Positions 22,601 through 34,600 of a stretch of DNA of 64,000 nt are shown here, piece by piece. The notes below the pieces were generated by a model. It was not told the DNA's origin, did not search any database, and was given only the letters and a program-made list of their open reading frames with translations. How positions within the stretch are numbered: position 1 is the stretch's first letter; every line of letters starts with the position of its first letter. Source of the stretch: Trachythela sp. YZ-2020 (taxonomy: Eukaryota; Cnidaria; Anthozoa; Malacalcyonacea; Clavulariidae); the NCBI GenBank assembly GCA_016169945.1, contig JADLSH010000220.1, forward strand, positions 4,451,001-4,515,000, given 5' to 3'. A program made the translations under genes and the position numbers.

Positions 22601-25600
22601 GTAACTAGCGCTTGCCATATAATAAATATTAGTTAGTCCCACAAGATGTATTATATAGATTCGAACGAAAACAGAAACATGAAACAGAACCTCTTTTTAC
22701 AAATCTTGTTAACATGGATGGAAACTTGGAAGCGACAGTGGAACGATATGACATGGGAGACGACGAAAAAACAGAAGATCTATTATGTAAACTTAGAACG
22801 TTATTTGAATCTGAAGCAACAGAGAAACAACGATTTTTCCTCCGCGAGCTCTGCATTCAATAATACACCTGCCGTTGAAGATGTGGATGAGGAAAGCTGA
22901 GAAACATTGAATGATTCAAATGTCGTTGACTCAATCCCAAAATCTATGGGAAGAAGAGCCAAGTCCATATTAAAAAGACTTAAATCACATCCTTTCATGA
23001 TTACTTGGAAGAAGTTCGGACAAGTTGCGTTAAACAGGAAACCTATCCCAGGATCTAGCCGACCTCCTTAGTGAAACAGTGCGACAAAGAAAAAACATTA
23101 ATCGAGTTGGTTCAAAGAAATTTTTCCAAGTATTGTCCAAACGAACATGCGAAAAGATCTCGTTAGAAATGATCAAAGATGGTGGAAGTAGATGAAGAGC
23201 CTCGTACAAGTGTACCACAGCAACCAGCTAGTCCATCTAAATACCTCCTCGCAACATCAAAACGAACATACCAACCAGAAAAGAGTATTAATGAAAAGAA
23301 ACCAATTTGCGTATGAATAAAATTTTTGAAAACTATAATTCGTTGAAAAAAGCCCCCAAAAACACAAAATCAAGATTATAGAGTATTTATTTCTTAAAAT
23401 TTCTTACTAGTTTGATTAAGTTTTTCACTTGAAGCTCTGGATGATATATGGAAATGTTTATTTAGAAAATTAAACACTTTTCTATCATTTGACAATTTAT
23501 TATTATTATCAAGCAAGTTTGCTATTTCCTGTAAACTATATCCCCGTGCTCTATGGCTTAAGTAAAACAAGCAATAATGACCACAATCGTCAGTCCAACT
23601 ACTGTGTAGTTCTTTCGTATTAAAATCTCATTCCGTACAATGGGCATCCAAGTACTTTTTTAATATGTTGTTGTAATATCCAGGTGGCTTTCCGTAACTA
23701 TCAAAGAACTGTCCTTTCTTTTCTGATTCAAAGTAGAAAGCTACCCAATGTCTGCCAGATTGATCTTCGGGATATGTAATTGCAATAAAACCACATGGAA
23801 ATTTTTCGTTTGGAAGTTGATCTGAAGACACAATATTCCCTTTTAGGAACAGGATCCGACAGAACTGCACGTATCACGTTCTCAAAGTCCCCATAACATA
23901 TAAGATTGACAGGTGCAGGTAGAGGCGTAGAGAACTGAATCTCGAGTGATAGGTTCCCTTTCGGTATCTGATTGAAATGAGCAGACGATGAACACATGTC
24001 AGGCGTTAAATCAAAGGCGTACAGTGCATACCCTTTGTCAAATTCTTCACGTGAAATATCATTTCGGTTGTTGTTAAATAGCTTGCCGGTGCCAGAGAAC
24101 TGTTTCAGAAATGCTTCCACAAACATTTTGTTTGCACCAAAAGATAACTTTATAGGTTTAATTTGAAGAGAATCGCTTCGTCATTCACAGTAACCGTGAG
24201 TGAGGACATGTTCAAATGTTGGAAATTGAAGGGATTCTTGGCGAAATTTCCATTGAACGCTGCATTTTTCACCAAACCAATAACAAAAGACTCGGGAGCA
24301 ACTGAACCGAAGACACTTTCCTTCGATACGGAAGGGTTTCCTGTTGGAATAACGAAGGATTTGAACTCAACTCGCAGAACCTTTCTTCAACGCAGCGTCA
24401 TGGGCTAGAACCACTCTAGGGTTAATTTTAACTTTGCGAACTTTCAGATTAGCATGAATAAGTTTAATTTTGAAACTTATGTCGGCCTCGAAGGTCGTCA
24501 AACTGAACTCATTAGGGCTAGGACTTAGAACTACTTTCAAGTGGTTGTTAAGCAGTAGCCTCTCTGAGAAAAACACATCACAAAATAGCGGTCCAGCAAG
24601 TTCAACAATTCCACTCTCCTTGCTAAACTCATACCGTTTTTTTGGTCCGAGATTAGCAGCAGCGGCCGCTTTGGTTGGGTCAGCTTCGTCCATTTTACCT
24701 GAACTCTCCTTGTAGAACAATGACTCAGGATGAATGAATGCCATCTTAACCAAAGATATCTTCTACAGAAGTTGTTTTCCGTCTCTTGACCTATTTGGAA
24801 GTGGTAGCAGAAGCCGTTGTCTTTCTTTTTAACCTTTGGCTTTTTGCTTTTTTTCCGATTCCGGTTTGACCAAAATTTTGAAGTTTGATCACTGCTTTTT
24901 GAGTTACGGCACGTGTTCTTTGCTTCTGAGAATCTGCCACTTTTATTTACAACAGCTCCTGCAACACTTCTATAAAGTCCACCCAGACCATAACCAACTT
25001 GACCATGGCCAACTTATCATAGACTCCCTCGGAAAACAAGAAGTCCATTTCCTTGTAACGGCCAGAATAATAACACATAACTCATCTTTACACAAAATAG
25101 TGAAGTGTTGCCAGCACCTTTTCACGTTCAAATGCGATAGGTTGTCCTCCGTCGTCCCTTAAAAGGATATCTATGTTCTCATAAGACTTTTTCATCACTG
25201 GTACATATTGTATGTTCGTGTACGTTTTGTAAACCATGCCACCCATTTTTCCTTCTACCGGGATTACCCTCAGCAAGTATAAATTCGAATCGCCAACAAC
25301 TTGATGCTGCACCAAATCACAAGAGACAAAAATAGAATTCACTGCCCCTGTGGTGTCTGCAACATATTGGCTAGTTGTCTGCTTCGTGAACTTTAACTCT
25401 TTACCTCCAAATCCAAGCAGAACGGTCTACCATGTATGTGGGTAAGTCAATGAATACAATCCAACCTCCCAATCACCGCTCAGATCAAATGTTTGAGGTA
25501 ACTTTACCCTAAAACCTGTTAAAGAGTTGTCCGGAAAAATGGACATGGAAGCGTTACTGTGAAGTGTAAGATAGAAATGCATTCCACTCTTTATGAAAGC

Positions 25601-28600
25601 AAGGCAAAAATAACACATAAACATTTCTGAATCAGGAATCCACGAGTTAAATTTGTTCGGGTAGCAAATTTTGTACCAAAAATTGTACTGCAAATTTTCT
25701 CCCTTTCCACGTCTCTTAAGAATCTTTTCTATTTCATATACATTGTCCTTCATAATAACTTTCTGCAGTTCAGCCTCGTAAAATGTTCCTTTAAATTCTT
25801 CCCCGTCGTAGTATTTCAGTTTGTACACAGGTGGATGGCGTGCTATCTGTTTATTTATGTTAAAATGTCTTTTGAAAAATTAGATAAGTCACCTTTTTCA
25901 AACTTACGTTTTATCTTACTTGTTCGTACTTTATCGCCTATCTTAAACTTATATTTTACAGGTTGTATGTTTTCAATGTGATCATCATACAACGTATGCC
26001 ATACTTTATTTTCATTTTTACTAGTTACAAGACCAGGCTCGGTCTTGATATTACGGTGTACACTATATGATTGTAACAATACACTAAATCAGGCAACATG
26101 TCAATATATCTCATTGTTTTCTTTGATGTAAAATAACGCCATATCTTTGTCTTCAGAGTACGAATGAAGCGTTCAACAATTGATGCTTTTGTCTCATTAA
26201 AGGTATAATAGAAATGGATATTCTCATCCTTCATAAGCGATTGGAAATGTTTGTGAACGATTGGAAACTCTTCAGGTTTTCTTCCAAATGTTAAAATATT
26301 CTTAAAAGCGTTTACCAGCAGGACCTGTTTTAGTCTTCGGAGGAATCACCTACGCATACTTTGAGAACATGTTGAGGAAAACAAGGAGATAACGATAACA
26401 ATCGTTATACTTTAGCATAGATTGCATATATGCCAAATCCAGTTGCCATTGCTCGTCAATTCCCCCGAACTTCCTGAACGTTTCAGGCCGAAGTAAACGC
26501 TCGACAGATATTTATCAATCTCGTCCATTTTCATGTTGTAGCGATTGCTACGACTGTCGTTCTGAAACAGCCTTAGAGTAGCTTCACGTTATTATTCGTT
26601 ATCACTGGATTCACGCTTCTCGATGTGCAGATGATTCTTACTATCTACCTGATCAATAGCTGACAAAAGCGCATGTGTATTCTCAATGCAACTATAGTTT
26701 TTAATAGTTTTATTATTATAATCCATTTGTAAATTACTTTCTACATTAAGATCGTTGCGGCCGAAACTTATACCTGTCTTAATTAAACATTTTTGACGGT
26801 TATGATTCTTGTTTCTTTTGACCCTTTCATTTAGTGGTCTACTACAACAGCTCCCCATCTGAACTGATCACCGTGTCATATCAATGTTAAAACTACCAAT
26901 ACACATACTTTTTTTTAACATTTTATTGCATGTGTTAAATACAATTACAAGATTGATTAATACTTTAGCTTACAGACACATGTAAAATAATCTAATTAAA
27001 CTTTCAATGGTAGCAGTTCTTCCTGTCAGCTCAGAATACATTTCTGCTCACATAAACCAAGCCAAATTAAAAAGTGTTTAAAATATCGTCTATAGGAAAT
27101 AGAAGGTTCAGGGTACCTCAAAACCTTACAAGATTCTACAATTCCCTGCCAAATTAAATGCTTTCTCGTTCAATCATCGAAATATCTTGTCTGCATAGTT
27201 CAATCAGCGTTCATCCTTATCGGAAATATGACAACGTTCTCTAAACTTTAACCATAAATTACTATCCGTCTTCTCACGTGTCGCTTGTTTCTCCAGTTGC
27301 TGAATCTGCCCATGGACCAACTCCGTAAAAATAAACAATTTATCAATTGTTCAACTGTTAACGCGTCCTGATCAATCTCAACCACATATATTTGTTCAGA
27401 CAGGTGTGCCATGGTTTCTCTTGTGTCTTTTTAACGACCTATTCACCTATTAAATTAACCTTATGTATGAAAAGTTAGTATATTACAATAGTTTAAGAGT
27501 TTTTGAGAAATAAAGTTCTCCAGTCGTGACATGTATATTTTAACAATTCAAGTCCATTCACTGCTGGTTTAATTTCGTTCAAACTTTCCATAAAATTTTC
27601 CATCACCTTTGCTTCACAAATTTTTGCCACAGCATCACCAAAGTAAAAAAATAATCGTTCAACACTCTCCATCCAGAGACATGGATGTTGTCTTTGCGAA
27701 GAATGGTCGATAATACATCCATTGCAATTTTCAACAACAAGTTTAGATATTGCAGATGATATTTCTCTAGCATAACATTGTAACAAGTTCTCTTCAATAA
27801 GTTTCTGACGATGACTGAGAAACATCTCGTCTTTATTAGTTATATCCACAGGTATAGTAAATGAGAAAGTTTCGCGAACAGACATTTTAGCCAACTTGTC
27901 TAGTCAACAGCTCAAGTCGTACTGTCGTTCAACATAACAAGTTTTTAACCGGTTATCCGTTGAATAAGTCATATTATGATAATCCCTCCTTTTCCGACAA
28001 ATACTCTGACTGCTTAAGCTTGTTCGCGATCCTCGTGACAACCTTTGAACCTTTCACTCGTTTCCTTGAACGGATACACATACGAAGTGTACATACGAAT
28101 GTGTACACAACGGTTCAAAAAGGTCTTCGTCTTTCTTTCCATGTCGCCACTCGAAATAGTTATACGAGTCTTCTTTCCCAGACGAACAAGTGTAAAACAA
28201 ACGACCTTTCTTACCACCATCTTTCTTAACTTTTCGTGTAGAATACGCTAAAGCATCATAACAATTTTCCTTCTCTCAGCAGACGAAGAATGGTAAATTT
28301 TGGTAAATTTTTTTATGCCCGTAACACTCTGGTTGAGGACAGTTGGAATTCTTCCACGCAGTTACCGCATTTTGAAACAAGCTACAGTCTTCTTGTGGGC
28401 AAAAGAAATTACAACTTGGCTTTTGCCCACAGTAGAACAAAACTCCATTACTTAGCAGTTTTTGCACAAGACGCACGTTTACGATGTAAACATTCCACGG
28501 TCTTCATGTAATAACACATATGTAAAAAATTCCCGGGAAAATATGCCTTTTTTATAACCCATTGCAAACCCAGTTTTAGACATGATTTCCGAGTTTCTGA

Positions 28601-31600
28601 CGGGTTTTCCGGTCAACATGCAACAGATGAGTATAGGCATCTGAAATAACCATTACCGGTTGATCTAGTCAGATAGCTATTAAATCATGCGCGCACATGT
28701 CTCACACGGTCGGCCTGGAAATTAAAATTTAGGGGTAAGATCTCTTTAAAAATTCTGCCTCGAAAATGGTATACCTGCAGGCTATCTACCAGAGTTTTGT
28801 CTTTGAAAAAGTTGTCTTTTTATACTTGGGGCCTTTTCCAAGAACTTTTTTATTGACTTTTGATTTCTAATCAGTGTTGTGATTAAGGCAGACCTGCAGT
28901 TGTATCTCTAATATATGCCGTAGCTTGCATTTGACGTGTTTCTTAAATGACGTCGCAGAGTGGCTCGTTTCAGGCCCTTACATTTCTGCATTTTTTATCA
29001 TTCTTTTAATCAGAGCCCGTCTGACGCGCGGTCAACGGAACACGACGAGGGGCTCTGGTGAAAATCATATCGGAGACAAAAATGATTGGACACGACGAAG
29101 CTTATTATTCTAACGTTTTGAACTTTTGACAGGTTTCCAATCTGTCAAAGCATGTCAAAATAGCATTGATCGCTTCCATTAATTAACACTTGATCTGCGA
29201 GATATCTTTTCACGATTAGCTCTGTTTTCTGTGCTCGAACTTGGAATTATTATGGTAATTTGCGTCTTGCATAACGCACATGCCGGTTTATTAATTTTTG
29301 TAAACAATTACATAATTATTAACACAACAAATTATTAACCAAAGTAATTAATTAATTAGGTGGGGGTAGTAAAAACGCCCGTCACTAAGAAACTAATAAG
29401 CTAATATACAAGTACAATAATATTGCGTTAAGAAAACGGGGAGGAGTATGGGTAAAATGACTTCAGGCAGAAAGTTTACCTTACACTACCAAAGTGAAGA
29501 GCAAAATGAACCAAATGCGCATTTTGCTATAGATATATATATCTCGCCATTCCAATCCGTTTTCCTACGCATGCTTGGTGCGTATAGTGAAAAGCCAGGG
29601 GAGTGGCGGGAAGCGAAAGGTCTAGCACAATTCGCAAATTTGGCCTTCTAGAAAACATTTTTGCCCTTCTATGAGTAAGACATAGACAGGTCATAAATTA
29701 TTACTTACTGAGATATAATTTTTTGAATGCCATGTTGGAATAGCGTTTAAGGCGGAATGTGCTAGGCCTTCTAGCGCGCATCAAGTCGCCAGTAAATTTC
29801 ACGCTCGCGTCTAGAACACTGACCCATATTAAATGTACTGAGCGCTCAATATATTTTGACTGGAGCTCGGTGTCCTCGAAAATGCTGACGTCATATATGT
29901 CCTTACTCTCATGCGGAAATTTGCTGACATGCAAACGCGTTGATAAAAGGCTCGTGTTCTATATTTTGATATTATTCAGAATCAAAAAAATGATAATTTT
30001 GTGTTTTTGAGGGAGAAATTCTGCGAAATCATTAAAGAATGTAAGTCAGTTTATACTAAATGTGATTCTAAGAATCAATTAAAGCCGTACATGTTTAGAA
30101 ATAAATCGAAAATAGGCGTAGAAAACTTGACCAAAACTCAGTCATTTACTAAGTAAAATATCAGGAAAAAAAACAACACAGAATTGACAAAATATTTAAA
30201 AAACTTCATGTCTTCAAAAACACAATTCGTCCATGAACACAAACCGAACTTAACAACATTTAGGAAAATTTTGGTATTCAGTAATTTTCATGGATACGAG
30301 GACCTATATGACGTCAGCATCGGTGGGGATAATTTTTGACCTCGAGCACATAGTCCAGATATAGTCACAATCAGTGGTCTAGACGGACAGTAACCTATTT
30401 CATAGTGCTCTACTCCTTGCTCAGCTAGAATAAGCAATATTAATGGAGTAAATGTTGGTCAGCCTAGTCTCAGGCAGGCTGGAACAGCATGACTGAGACG
30501 GTGTGCGGCGGAGTCGACCCACGCAAATGAAGTGGCGGGAAGTGTGGGTGGGCCGTTCTCCGCCACACAGTGACCGTTTTAAAACTAAGCAAGAAGCGAG
30601 CGCTATGGTCAAACTCAGTATTTATAGGCATTCAGTGGTGCAATACATGCATTTATTAGCATTTATTTCCATTAATGTTGTTTATTATCGCTTATTCAAT
30701 CTTCGCATATCATTAAGAGCACTATGAATAGAATCTAGGCTACAGCACAACGTAATCAGTTTTGAACATTAAATCATACATATTGAATACATTTCGCACG
30801 TCATGAACATGTGTCTTGTTCTTCCGTTTTCAGCTTCCTTTTCGGGTTGACGTTCTTATTCTTTGTTCTGGCAGATAAAGGTATTGTAATATATATCTAT
30901 ATATGTACATACGTTCAACTCGTTTAATATTTTTAAAGATGCCATGTTGAATTAATGCATAGAAAACAAGGGAAAAAAACTCGGACTCTAGTTTTTATAA
31001 CGCCTTTCATTGACTGGTCGTGGTAACTTTGCATAACCACACCTCCCAATAATCGACAATCGTTGAGCAAAATTAAATGATGCGTTGCATGTTACACAGT
31101 TAGCCAGAAATAATTGGCCGCTACCCCTATGTACCTTGCAAGTGGGCTACGTTGGGGGACGAGGAAATCTTTTGTTGAGAAAAGTCTTTTGTTGGACTCA
31201 GAAGGTCAAATTTGCAATAGAAAACATCACTCAGGGGCTCAGGGCTTGATAAGAGATATAGTCAGGCAGATAGAAGTACGAAAGTCAGTGAAAACTCACA
31301 AACTCGCGGGGCAATCTCATTTCATGATAAAAATGTACTTCTAAATCTGCTTAGTCGATTTTCAGATGTTGGCCTGCTGGAATTTTCTCGAGAGAGCTGT
31401 CCGATACCCTTTTCTGAGCCTTCGGTATTTCTGCCCATACCAACTACGATACCTCAAGTATGGTAAATAAAACACCAGTATAATTCCTTTGCATGTACTG
31501 CCAAACAATAGATTGTATTTAAAAATTATCGCCAAAAGATGTAAATTAACAAATTACGCTTAAACCAAGAAACATACAACAGGTTTTTAAAGTTAATTTC

Positions 31601-34600
31601 ATCGGCGGTGAGCAACGCCCCTACACCTCAATATTACTTTTCTTAACCATGAATGCTTGCATATCTTTCAATTATGGAATTTAACCAAAAAGGGTCGAAC
31701 CACTATGCTGCCACATTGGTGAAAGTTGAGTATGTTCCCACCCGTAAAAATCAAAGGATTGGTGCGCAAGTGTTTAGAGACGGTATTTAACTGACAACTT
31801 CCCCTTATCTGGTGCGCCAGTGCTTAAAGTGCTTAAAGCTGTGCTAGTGTTTAAAGATAATTATTAACTAAACATTCTTCCCTCTATTCGGTGCAAATGT
31901 ATTCTAAGATAATTATTAACTGATTATTTATTTTAGTTTATATTTGGTGCGCTAGTCCATAAAGATGATTATTAACTGAAGCAACTTCCACTTCATTATC
32001 TGCAGCTTCGCCAGTCCTCAAAGCTAATTTTAACTGAATATTGGTCTCATATTCGGTGCACTAGTGCACAAAAATGATTATTAACTAAAACCCATACCTT
32101 TTGCGCCATGCAGTTCTTAAAGCTGATTATTTATTAACTGAATATTAGTCTAATATCTGGTGCGTTGATGTTTAAGGATATGGATTATTAATAACTTTAT
32201 CTGATGTACAAGTGTTTAAAGGTGCCGAATTAACTGGACATTTGTCTTTAAACATATCAAATTTGCCGTTACTTTCGGAAGGGGGGGGGGGGGGTGCGCT
32301 ACTTTCGGGGGGCCTACTTGACAGTAACGTACCAGTTGAAGGGAAGAAGATTTAGTTAATAATCGTTATTTAATCAATCGATGGGATTTTTTCTTCATTT
32401 CGTTGCTGGGCAGTTTTATAGATGGATTCCATTGACGTTTGGAATGTTGGTATTATGGGTAGTAACATATTTAACTTTAACCAATGTGGCAGCAATTCAA
32501 AAAAATATTCGAGGTGCAAACTTAGGTTGTCCACATAAAGTTGTTCGACCCCTTTTGGTTTAAATTCCATAATTGAAAGATATACAAGCATTCATGGTTG
32601 AGAAAAATATTATTGCAGGATAGGGACGAATCGCCGCTCCCCCCTAACCCATGCTCGCCTGTGAAATTAACTTAAAAGCTGTAGTATGTTTCTTCGTTTA
32701 AACCTAATTCACAAAATTACATCTTTTGGCGATAATTTTTAAGATACAATTTCTTGTTTCGCAGTACATGAAATGAATTATACTGGTGTTTCATTTACCA
32801 TACTTGAAGTATCGTGGTTGGCGCTGGACAGAAATACCGAGGGCTCACTTCTTCCCGCGAAATTTCTTAAAAAAGATGGCGTTTTGAAAATATCACTCGA
32901 AGATGACAGAAGAGGGTGTTGGCCAGCTTTCTCGAGAAAATGCAAGCTGGCTAACATCTGAAAATCGACTAAGCAGGTTAGAAGAACATTTTTATCATGA
33001 AAAATTGCCCAGCGTGCCGGTGAGTTTTTCCCTTATACATATTAAATCCCGCTTGGGAGAAAATTACCGGAATTTGATCTTCGCAAGTACATAACTTGCA
33101 AAAGAAGATTTCTAATATACCAGTGTGCCTAACACCTTCTGTCCCAGCTTTGCAGTTAGCTCAAATCATTTTGAAGGTAGATAGGCTTCCGCGGAAATAA
33201 CCGCACGTGCTCCATGCGACGATTTTACCACCATTGCATTGCCTTCACCGCCAATTTTGAAACACGTAGATTGTCGGACTTTTCCGAGGTGGCCTTATTA
33301 TTTTGCGCAATCGTCAAACCGCTCTGCACCCCCTACATTTGTTGAAAGCGTAGGCTTGCTGCAAACGTGAAGTGTCAGTCGTGCTTGAAGCGTACGTAGC
33401 GTGCAAGTTATGAATTCTCAGAGTGAAAGCCTACGCCACAAAATATTTAGTTTAGAATGTGATAAAATATTTCCCTTCTTGGAAACTGGAAGATAAAACT
33501 ATATAAGAATCAACGATAGCTTTTAATAATTAATAAGTCGTCGTTCTGTCGTTCAAAGAGGATATAAAGAAGAATAAGTATGTAAAATATTGCCCATGTA
33601 TCCGCATCTAAGACCTTGAGCCTTTGATCGGGGGTCTATATCAGAGATTTGCGATATGCACATAGTTTTTCTGGTTTTTATACTGTAGCACATGCGAGAA
33701 GTGTATCTCTAATCTTTTATTACTATTATTTCTTACAGATAGGCCAAATTTGATTTTTCCTGGAGTTGTAATGCTCTCAGCAGCTGGCATCACTCTTCTA
33801 TTAACCAATTTTCAGGTAATGTTTGCATATTTAAAACAAGAGATAGAGTTATTATTATAGTTTCAAGCTGAATACGCTGCCGAACCTCTCCTTACGGACA
33901 CCTCTATAATACACCACCCTTCTATTACGGACAGTTTCCAATGTCCGGACATGCATAATTATCTCCCTCAGGAGATCGTGTTATGTGGGTTTGTTTGTGT
34001 GTATGTTTTTTCTCTAAGAACGATAAATATCAAACATTTCATAACGAAAATTGGTAGTGCAAATGGTCATAGGCCAAAGACAGATCCATAACGACTGTCG
34101 ACGGATCCAGGGTGCATCGATCATCACTGAAGACCCCGGCAAGGTCAAAGAGCTGAGTTTGTCATAAACGTTTTGAAGAATAAGGTTGCCTAGATGGTCA
34201 AACAGGTCTCTCAAGGTCCAATATTATATTTTTGTTTCATAATTGCCCTACCAAATTCAAAATTTGGATTTGATACCGAAATTGGCACCCGCCTGCATGT
34301 AACTGGTACCAAAAAATTCGACGAGAAAAAGTTGGATCGGTTCCTTCTTTTTCGCTCCGACTTTTTTCGCTAAACATTCACATTGCTTAAATTTGTTTTT
34401 TTTCTTCGGTTCGCGCGCGCAAACAAATTCACCTAGTGGAAAACGGGCTTAAGTTTTCTAAGCAGTGGATGATAAACCTCGAGCTTGAAGGTTAGAAACG
34501 TGTCAGGACTGGGTGAAGAACATGATATACGCCGCGTGCAGGTCGTGTAGTAGAAAAGGCTAGGAGAAACGGCACATGTCGGACGTTTCCAGGATTATTC

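Larger units (their letters stand above)
20900..28500. mobile_element. Fossil Polinton/Maverick (virus-like DNA transposon), approximate extent
   Basis: The set of remains is diagnostic: protein-primed DNA polymerase B (plus strand), adenovirus-like cysteine protease, major and minor capsid proteins, a small glycine-rich virion-type protein, a retroviral-type integrase with chromodomain, and several small Polinton-associated ORFs, mostly minus strand. The order integrase - minor capsid - small protein - major capsid - protease, right to left, follows the usual Polinton arrangement. The packaging ATPase was not found, most of the polymerase is missing and nearly every gene is broken. Terminal repeats were not located, so limits are approximate. 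Confidence 0.85.

Noticed and set aside
33880..33960. 'cgaacctctccttacggaca' as a pogo/Tigger transposon end
   Set aside because: Resembles such ends but no inverted partner or TA boundary could be found nearby; not listed as an element.
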